Positions 55,947 through 64,000 of a stretch of DNA of 64,000 nt are shown piece after piece. The position numbers and the translations under genes are program-made. This stretch comes from Sphaeramia orbicularis (lineage: Eukaryota; Chordata; Actinopteri; Kurtiformes; Apogonidae). The stretch lies in NCBI RefSeq assembly GCF_902148855.1, contig NC_043964.1, forward strand, positions 19,186,781 through 19,250,780, written 5' to 3'. The notes below the pieces were generated by a model, which was not told the DNA's origin, searched no databases, and worked only from the letters and a program-made list of their open reading frames with translations. The stretch's first letter is position 1. Each line of letters opens with the position of its first letter.

Positions 55947-58181
55947 TAACCCTCAAACACCCAAACAAAAACATCTACTGATTTACAGTGTTTAATAACT
56001 TTTCAACCATTAATCCTATCAATACAAGTAAATAATTCAGGTAAAATGCTTATTCTCAGCTTTTCAGAAACATCAGATGTGACCCATTTGGATGTTCAGT
56101 GGCTCCATAGTTAACAAGAAAACATGAATATTCTGCAACATTGATTCACCACTAACCCCATGTAGTTTTTGTATACAAATTGTAGTTGGAATTTTGCAGG
56201 AATTTTGTAGTTTTGTATACAAATGGCAGTAGGAATTTTGCTGAAAAAGTCTCTTTGCTTCAGTTAATCACTTTTAATAACCTTAGATTTTACTCTGAGC
56301 TTTGATGAGCATTTTACATGATCAGTAAATTACAATACAATATAATTAAATACTGGAAAATACCTTGTTTGTATTGAAAAATGCAAAATGTGGAAACAAT
56401 ATTATATCAAATGGTGATAAATCACATTACAAATAACACCTAAACAAAAACATCTACTGATCTACAACGTTTAATAACTTTTCAACCACTAATCCTGTCA
56501 ATACAAGTAAATAATTCAGGTAAAATGCATTTTCTCAGCTTTTCAGAAACATCAGATGTGACCCATTTGGGTGTTCAGAGGCTCCATAGTTAACAAGAAA
56601 ACATGAATATTCTGCAACATTGATTCACCACTAAAACCCATGTAGTTTTTGTATACAAATGGCAGTAGGAATTTTGCTGGAAAAGTCCTTTTTGTTTCAG
56701 TTAATCCCTCTTAATAATCTTAGAATTTACTCTGAGCTTTGATGAGCATCTTACATGATCAGTAAATTACAATACAATATAATTAAATACTGGAAAATAC
56801 CTTGTTTGTATTGAAAAATGCAAAATGTGGAAACAATATTATATCAATGGTGATAAATCACATTACAAATAACACCTAAACAAAAACATCTACTGATCTA
56901 CAACGTTTAATAACTTTTCAACCACTAATCCTGTCAATACAAGTAAATAATTCAGGTAAAATGCATTTTCTCAGCTTTTCAGAAACATCAGATGTGACCC
57001 ATTTGGGTGTTCAGAGGCTCCATAGTTAACAAGAAAACATGAATATTCTGCAACATTGATTCACCACTAAAACCCATGTAGTTTTTGTATACAAATGGCA
57101 GTAGGAATTTTGCTGGAAAAGTCCTTTTTGTTTCAGTTAATCCCTCTTAATAATCTTAGAATTTACTCTGAGCTTTGATGAGCATCTTACATGATCAGTA
57201 ATTACAATACAATATAATTAAATACTGGAAAATACCTTGTTTGTATTGAAAAATGCAAAATGTGGAAACAATATTATATCAAATGGTGATAAATCACATT
57301 ACAAATAACACCTAAACAAAAACATCTACTGATCTACAACGTTTAATAACTTTTCAACCACTAATCCTGTCAATACAAGTAAATAATTCAGGTAAAATGC
57401 ATTTTCTCAGCTTTTCAGAAACATCAGATGTGACCCATTTGGGTGTTCAGAGGCTCCATAGTTAACAAGAAAACATGAATATTCTGCAACATTGATTCAC
57501 CACTAAAACCCATGTAGTTTTTGTATACAAATGGCAGTAGGAATTTTGCTGGAAAAGTCCTTTTTGTTTCAGTTAATCCCTCTTAATAATCTTAGAATTT
57601 ACTCTGAGCTTTGATGAGCATCTTACATGATCAGTAAATTACAATACAATATAATTAAATACTGGAAAATACCTTGTTTGTATTGAAAAATGCAAAATGT
57701 GGAAACAATATTATATCAAATGGTGATAAATCACATTACAAATAACACCTAAACAAAAACATCTACTGATCTACAACGTTTAATAACTTTTCAACCACTA
57801 ATCCTGTCAATACAAGTAAATAATTCAGGTAAAATGCATTTTCTCAGCTTTTCAGAAACATCAGATGTGACCCATTTGGGTGTTCAGAGGCTCCATAGTT
57901 AACAAGAAAACATGAATATTCTGCAACATTGATTCACCACTAAAACCCATGTAGTTTTTGTATACAAATGGCAGTAGGAATTTTGCTGGAAAAGTCCTTT
58001 TTGTTTCAGTTAATCCCTTTTAATAATCTTAGAATTTACTCTGAGCTTTGATGAGCATCTTACATGATCAGTAAATTACAATACAATATAATTAAATACT
58101 GGAAAATACCTTTTTTTATGCTGAAAAATGCAAAATGTGGAAACAATATTATATCAAATGGTGATAAATCACATTACAAAG
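55947..58181. repeat. Tandem array of about 436-bp units derived from a TTAA MITE
   Basis: Five head-to-tail units start at about 55958, 56437, 56873, 57309 and 57746. The lengths are about 479, 436, 436, 437 and 436 bp. Units 2-5 are almost identical by eye, while unit 1 is more diverged and carries an extra internal repeat of about 40 bp. The left edge is TTAACCCTCAAACACCC, like a TTAA MITE terminus, and the unit interior (GACCCATTTGGGTGTTCAGA and following) is related to MITE family 2. The right MITE end is missing. No coding content. Confidence 0.9.
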
Positions 58182-58638
58182 GTTGGATATTGAAATGCAT
58201 GCATGTACAATTGGGTTTAACTTAGGGGAAAACATGTTTTTTCAGCAGCTTTAGTATGGGACATCTAAAACAGATGTCTCCTATTGTTAAAATGGTAAAA
58301 TTGATTTAAAAAATGTAAATGAATTTCCAAAAGCAGACCAGTAATACAAATAAATGAAAGACACACTGTCTCAATTGTAATGAACACTGGCTCAAGAATA
58401 GGAAAATAAATCTGAACATGACTCAGGAAAGCATGACTTGCCTGCAGATATTTCCCATTTCCAATAACTGTCAGGGGTTCAGAGGTCATTTAGTTTTCCG
58501 GGTCAGATTCATGCTTAAAGCTCATTGTGTTATAGTGTTTAGCAATACCATATGGAATAACTGGTATATATCGTAAACTAGTTTGTTCTTAGAAGTAACA
58601 TACTATACATTAATAAGCAAAACATCACATTTGAAGTG
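58182..58638. other. Non-coding stretch, nothing recognised
   Basis: AT-rich DNA between the array and the next element. No supported feature. Confidence 0.5.
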
Positions 58639-59248
58639 TTAAAGGAGTGAAATTTTTGCTTTTTTTTAAAATGGAATTATGCATTTTAAAACATTTCCCT
58701 GTGGTCTACATAAACTGTAAATGCTATACTTGGGTCTGAATTCTTCATTAATTCAACTCCACAGGTCCATCTTCAACAATATTTCTGAGTTATGACACTA
58801 GAGAGGTCATTTTGAGTGCTGGTTCTTTAAATGCAAATGAGCCACTTCAAATCCCACCCCCTCCACATTATTGGCTGTGCTGCTCTGTCCCGTTCAACCA
58901 ACAACTGGACATTTTAGTTAATCGCCTCAAAGTTTGGACATATTTTCAGTTTTTGCTACAACCTTTGCTGCTGACAAACAATTATGGCATATTCGGAGAA
59001 ATGTTCGTTGGAAGTCTTGACCTTATATGTGCAAATATTGTAACGTAACTTTTTATAAAACGTGAGAAATTAAGCAGGAAATAAAACGGGTTGTAGAAAT
59101 CTTGATTTTTGCCAGAATGAATATAAAGATAGCTTTGCAGCACGTGGAGGGTTCAAATTCAAACTTTTATAAGTATTAGGGTCCACATACACAAAGAAAT
59201 GTACTAAAGGCAAATAAAAGTGGGTTTAGCAAAATATGACCCCTTTAA
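58639..59248 (+). mobile_element. TTAAAGG-type MITE (Kolobok/T2-like), copy 1
   Basis: Starts TTAAAGGAGTGAAATTTTTG and ends CAAAATATGACCCCTTTAA, which is the inverse of TTAAAGGGGTCATATTTTG. TTAAAGGRR ends with a TTAA duplication recall the T2/Kolobok MITEs described in Xenopus. A second copy is at 61390-62009. Its right TTAA is shared with the neighbouring family 2 MITE. Confidence 0.78.
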
Positions 59249-59742
59249 CCCATAAAGACCCAAACATCCACCACTGACCAAAACCATCTACTGATCTAAA
59301 TTGTTCAATACCTGTTGATCCACTAATCCTATCAATACATGTAAATAACTGATGTAAAATGCAGTTTGTCGCCTTTTCATGGTCATCAAATTTGACCCAT
59401 TTGGATGTTCAGAGGCTCCGTAGTTAGCATGGAAACACCGTCATCTTCTACAGCATTGATTCGCCAGTAAAACCCATGGAGTTGGATCAATGAAAACATC
59501 ACTTTTTCCTCAGTTTTCTGTTTTCAATATAAAAAACCTCAACTTTAACCTAAGCTTTTATGAACATCTATATGATCAGTAAATTAAATATTGGAAAATA
59601 CCTGATTTTCACTGAAAAAGGCAAAAATATAAAGGATAATATTATATTAAATTGTGATAAATTACCTAACAAAGGTTAAATGGAGAGAAAAAAAATCATC
59701 TGTGAACTACTGTGAAAGTAACACTGGGTCTTTATGGGTTAA
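59245..59742 (+). mobile_element. TTAA MITE family 2, copy 2
   Basis: TTAA at 59245-59248 and 59739-59742. Termini CCCATAAAGACCCAAAC and GGGTCTTTATGGG are a good inverted pair. 490 bp between them. Interior matches the 26944 copy. Confidence 0.88.
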
Positions 59743-60521
59743 AGTAAACTGAAAGTGAGACTAAAATGCACTTTTTTGTAGGAACTGGCCTCTGGATGAG
59801 CCTATTCAACAGCATGTACCACTATGTTCTCTGTTTAAAGACAGTATATTTTCCTATTAGATTCCCAAACGCCACTTTGTCCCTATAGCAAAACAAAATT
59901 TTCCTCTCTTTGAAATGCGGTGGTCTTACTGTTGCGGTCAGCAATGGTGTTTGCTTAAGCAGGGGTGAAAAATGCAGGGTTTGTTTTTTCTTTTGGGGAA
60001 TGTTTGGGGTTTGCTGTTATCTCCATCATGTTTTACACACTGCAGTGAAACAGAGAGGCTTGGCAGGCAGACACACAATGGCACAGGGTTATCAGCTCTG
60101 TCACTTCAGCTTCTCTTTGCAGTGAAACCCCCCATTCTGTTTCTCAGGGAGGGGGTCCCGCTCCATTTTTTCTCCTGCAGAAAACCATGTCATCTGGGGC
60201 CATACTGCTGAGGACAAGGAGGTCATGCCCTCTGTGTGTTTTCAATGGAAATGTTCGTTTCCATTTTTCACACAAAGACATCATTTCAAGGAGGGGGGGT
60301 TGGGGTTTTTCAAATTCTTGCAGTCAGACGTCAAACAAAGATGTATGTTTTCCAATGACCCTGAACTATACAATTTCCTCTATAAGAACAAAAATGATAA
60401 TTCAGTCAAAGTACCAGCCTGTACTTGGATTTCCCAAATTTAGGACCCAAAATAGGCTGCAGAGGTGTTTTTATCAGATCACTAATACATCACAACAACA
60501 TGATACATGAATTCATTTTGC
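59743..60521. other. Non-coding stretch, nothing recognised
   Basis: A few G-rich runs and overlapping plus-strand ORFs without splice or domain support. Confidence 0.45.
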
Positions 60522-61282
60522 TTAACCCTCCGGTATCCCGTCCAGCAAGGCCCTTACTAAGCACCAAGTGTGCCTTTTTGGCACACTTGTGGAAAAATGT
60601 CAAAAAAGAATTTCATACAGTTTGTGTTTAATTCTTTTACACTTTTTTTCTATTTCATCAACTTGAGCTGTAAATAAAAATACCAAATACTCAATAACTG
60701 TCACATTTTTTAACCCTTTAAATGCCGTGTTTGTAATGTAAACAAACCATTTTTTAGATGCAAAAAACACAAAAAAATATATTTTTTTCAATACACTACA
60801 TAAAAGTGGATCACATATTATTTGATTTTTGCAGCCTGGCATATGTAAATGATTAACTCCAACATTGGTTAATTTGCATTATTATTTTTGGCGCTAAGTC
60901 AAATGTTCAAAAATAATAGCATCTGTCACCAAGTGTGCCAAAAAGGCACACCCATAAATCGAACTATTAAATATTATATATTGATTTTTTTTTCTGCTCT
61001 AATTTGATTTTATTTTAGTAAATCAAGGCCAGCCCTAATCATACATATCAAATGGAAGAAATAGTGCATTTTAGACACACTTGGGAGACAGATGCTAGTC
61101 TTGTAATTTTCTTTTGTTTACAATGTGTAATTTTTAGTTGGTGACCAGAATTTTAAAGATCATGCAAAAATGAACAACTTTTGAATCCTAACCTTATTTA
61201 AATTGTGAAAAATAATATAAAGTTTTTATAGAACGAAGTGCAAAGTGTGCCTAAAAGGTGCACCCGGATACCAGAGGGTTAA
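60522..61282. mobile_element. TTAA MITE family 3 with internal GTGTGCC hairpins
   Basis: TTAA at 60522-60525 and 61279-61282; termini CCCTCCGGTATCC and GGATACCAGAGGG are inverted. It contains three copies of an AAGTGTGCC-N5-GGCACAC-type palindrome, at 60566-60588, 60931-60952 and 61243-61264 (the last imperfect). 753 bp, no ORF of note. Confidence 0.83.
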
Positions 61283-61389
61283 TCAGATAGAAGACAAGAA
61301 TTCTTTGCAAAAGTTTGTAAATGATGACCTTATCGAAGCCATGACAAATGCAGGTGGGAGAAAAAAGATGCAAAAAGATGAAAATAACA

Positions 61390-62009
61390 TTAAAGGAGTG
61401 ATATTTTACCTTTTTAAAATAGAATTATGCATTTTCAAACATTTCCCTGTGGTCTACATAAACTGTAAATGCTATGCTTGGATCTGAATTCTTCATTAAT
61501 TGAACTCCACAGGTCCATCTTCAACCCTATTTCTGAGTAATGACATCAAAGGGGGGAAGGGGGGTTTTGAGCACTAGCCTTTTAAATGCAAATGAGCCAC
61601 TTCACGGCCCACCCCCTCCAGGTTGTTGAATGCATTGCTCTGTCCCGTTCAACCAACAACTGAACATTTTAGGTAATCGGCTCAAAGTTTGGACATATTT
61701 TCAGTTTTTACTACAACGGCTGCTGCTGACAAACAATTATGTCATACTCGGAGAAATGTTTGTCAGAAGTCTTGACCTTATATGTACAAATGTTGTGACG
61801 TAACTAGTTATAAAACGTAACAAATTAAGAATGAATTGAAATGGGCTGTAGAAATCCACTCAGTTTTTGCCAGAATGAATATAAAGATAGCTTTGCAGCA
61901 CCTGGAGGGTTCATATTCATATATTTTTTTAACTATTAGTCCCCAAATACACAAATAAACGTACCAAAGACTAATTAAAATTGGGTTTAGCAAAATATGA
62001 CCCCTTTAA
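61390..62009 (+). mobile_element. TTAAAGG-type MITE (Kolobok/T2-like), copy 2
   Basis: TTAA at 61390-61393 and 62006-62009. Begins TTAAAGGAGTGATATTTTAC and ends CAAAATATGACCCCTTTAA. Matches the 58639 copy throughout. About 616 bp without coding capacity. Confidence 0.8.
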
Positions 62010-63323
62010 ATATAATGACACTAAAACTAAGTAAAATATTAAAATTGCATTTAAGATGCTACAAGAATAGAACAACATTTTTAAAAAATGTACAAAAATT
62101 ACTACTTTTGTGTATTTTTTGTACTTTTTTTAATGTTGTTCTCTTCTTGGAGCATAGTAGAAGACACAAAAGATATGTTTGGAACCTCCCGTCTACACTA
62201 ACAACATTATCTGATACAGAAATCTCGAACATGTATCATTTTCTGGTTGTAAAATACTGCTCTCCGTTGAGTTTTCCCTGGCCTTGAGGTTTAATTGAGC
62301 CTCCTGATCTTCATCCAAACAGGGAAATCTTTATAATCTCACAATTACAGAAATTACAAACCAAAAGCAACCAAACTTTGCATAACAAAGGGAACGACTG
62401 GATCAAAACTTGAAAAGTAACTCCTGCACAACGTCCTACCAGCACTGATATAATCACATATGATATTGTAAATATATCATTGCAGGTCATGTGTGGGAGT
62501 TGTTTCTGGACTTGAAAACACCATATGTTACTTATGTAGACATATTTTTAGGGTGTGTTGTTTTTCTAAGTTAGCAAAGGTCACTGAAACAGAAAGACTG
62601 ATGTAAAACAGTACAAGAGTTAAGGCTCATATCCTCTTATAATCAGGCTGATTTGGAGACGCTGACAATAAGTGACCTTTACTTTAATGTTGTATAAGGT
62701 CACATTTGCGACAGATCAGCTGTGACACAGAAGACACACTGTTTCTCTTTGCATTGTGTGAGATGTAAAGAAAACCATTGTTTCTCTCGGTTATATATTA
62801 TAGTATGACTACAAAGGGAACACAGTTTAAGTCAGTCAGACAATCACTGGGTGTGCTCTTTCCATTTGATCTCTTTTGTTCCCTCCTCTGCTGCAATTTA
62901 CTGAAGCAAGAAGATACTCTTTTTTTCTGTTCATATAGAAACCAGTAATGAAACAGATCATTGTGAAACTCATTTCCTTCCCTTTATATTTGCAGCACAA
63001 CAGGATATGAAATGCATCCTCATCAAACAAGACAGACAAGGTTGTGCTGCTACAGTATATGCCTAATAAAAAAGTTTATGCACATATGAAGTAGAAACAG
63101 AATCTGTTTTGTGGTGTGATGTACCTTGTTGAACATGTTTTAATTGTATTCAAGTCTAAACTTGCAATTAGTGGCAAGATTTATGTCTTTACTAAAGATG
63201 AGGTGTAATGTTTTACAGCAAAAGAGCATTTGTATGCTACTTGTTTTAGCTAAATAGGTTTATTTATATCACATAATGTTCTTAACCCAGTGTGAGTTTT
63301 GTAGTTTTTCTCTCCAGTTAACC
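62010..63323. other. Non-coding stretch of about 1.3 kb, nothing recognised
   Basis: No exon, RNA or repeat was supported on either strand. Confidence 0.5.
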
Positions 63324-64000
63324 CACAGGTGTCAAACATGCGGCCCGGGGGCCAAATCTGGCCCGCCAAAGGTTCCATTCCGGCCCGCAGGGTGAAAGTG
63401 CAAAAATGAACCTGAACAGTCAAGGTTGTAAAAATCATTTTGGTTCAGGTTCCACATACAGACCAATGTGATCTCAAGTAAAAATAACAACACAGTAACC
63501 CATAAATAATGACAACGACAAATTTTCTTTGTAAAAAATTATGTGGAAAATATTGAAGTGAAAAAAATAACATTGCACTGTCAAAATATTTACATTTACA
63601 AAACTATTCTTTCACAATAAAACTCAAATAAATACATAAATAAAAACAAAGATGAACAACCTGAATAGTGCAATTTGAACAATATTCTGCCTGTTACTAA
63701 ATGTTTTGTGCATTTATGGATCCACTGTGATCTGTAGTTGTGTTAATAATAAGAGATGGAATATTGTAGAAATTGTTCAAATTTTAGTTCCAAATTCCAA
63801 AATTTTAACAATATTCTGCCTGTTACCAAATGTTTATGGAACATTGTGTGAAAATGTACATGTATAAATAATGAGTCAAGGCATAATATTGTTCAAATTA
63901 CACTAATTTTCAAAATGAAATTTCTGTTTTTTTGGGTTATTCACATCTTTTTTGTAAAATATAAATATTTTCATAATTTGATTGGGTTTTTTTTGGACTA
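63324..64000 (+). mobile_element. hAT-1 copy, cut by the window end
   Basis: Starts CACAGGTGTCAAACATGCGG and follows the family text, more diverged than the other copies, to the window edge. Its left flank TTAACC is the same as that of the 28318 copy. Confidence 0.8.

Noticed and set aside
55947-58181. CRISPR-like or protein-coding tandem repeat
   Set aside because: Units are about 436 bp with no spacer-repeat alternation and no open frame; they are MITE-derived in a eukaryotic context.

Overview
The window looks like teleost fish nuclear DNA, probably percomorph-like. It is AT-rich and gene-poor, and dense in short non-autonomous DNA transposons. It carries a chromodomain Gypsy retrotransposon of the Tf1/sushi type, LINE 3' tails of the kind common in fish, and a tandem cluster of tRNA-Cys genes. 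The species cannot be named from the sequence.

Layout. Positions 1-3748 are the start of intron 1 of a Fringe glycosyltransferase gene on the minus strand. Its first coding exon is 3749-4144, with a TATA box near 4330 and flanking promoter DNA up to about 4600. Positions 4.6-12.5 kb are mainly non-coding, with a TTAA-flanked MITE, hAT copies, three LINE tails and two weak exon candidates (8661-8708 and 9955-10153, + strand). Positions 12.58-22.08 kb hold a tRNA-Cys(GCA) cluster: nine intact-looking genes, six degenerate ones and two 3'-half fragments, with block duplications, a large inverted repeat and hAT insertions. Positions 22-36 kb are repeat-rich intergenic DNA with nested MITE/hAT insertions. 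A candidate terminal coding exon of an unidentified gene lies at 36852-37151 (minus).

Positions 37-42 kb are more hAT and MITE nests. Positions 42050-47473 are a whole-looking Gypsy element with 497-bp LTRs that look identical by eye, a CATTA target duplication and one long Gag-Pol reading frame ending in a chromodomain. Positions 47.5-64 kb hold more MITEs, an array of about 436-bp tandem repeats that appears to have grown out of a TTAA MITE (55947-58181), and two TTAA-type elements that share one TTAA (59245-59248).

How it fits together. The only confident host protein gene is the Fringe exon, which encodes the N-terminal membrane anchor and the start of the catalytic region of a Golgi Notch-modifying enzyme. 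The tRNA cluster is the main host RNA-gene feature. Nearly everything else is transposon history. At least five families carry TTAA at both ends (piggyBac-like or Kolobok/T2-like) and at least three hAT families have 8-bp target duplications. They are nested in each other in both directions, so their periods of activity overlapped. Several locus-to-locus copies of 360-490 bp carry transposon together with flanking DNA, pointing to local duplication as well as transposition.
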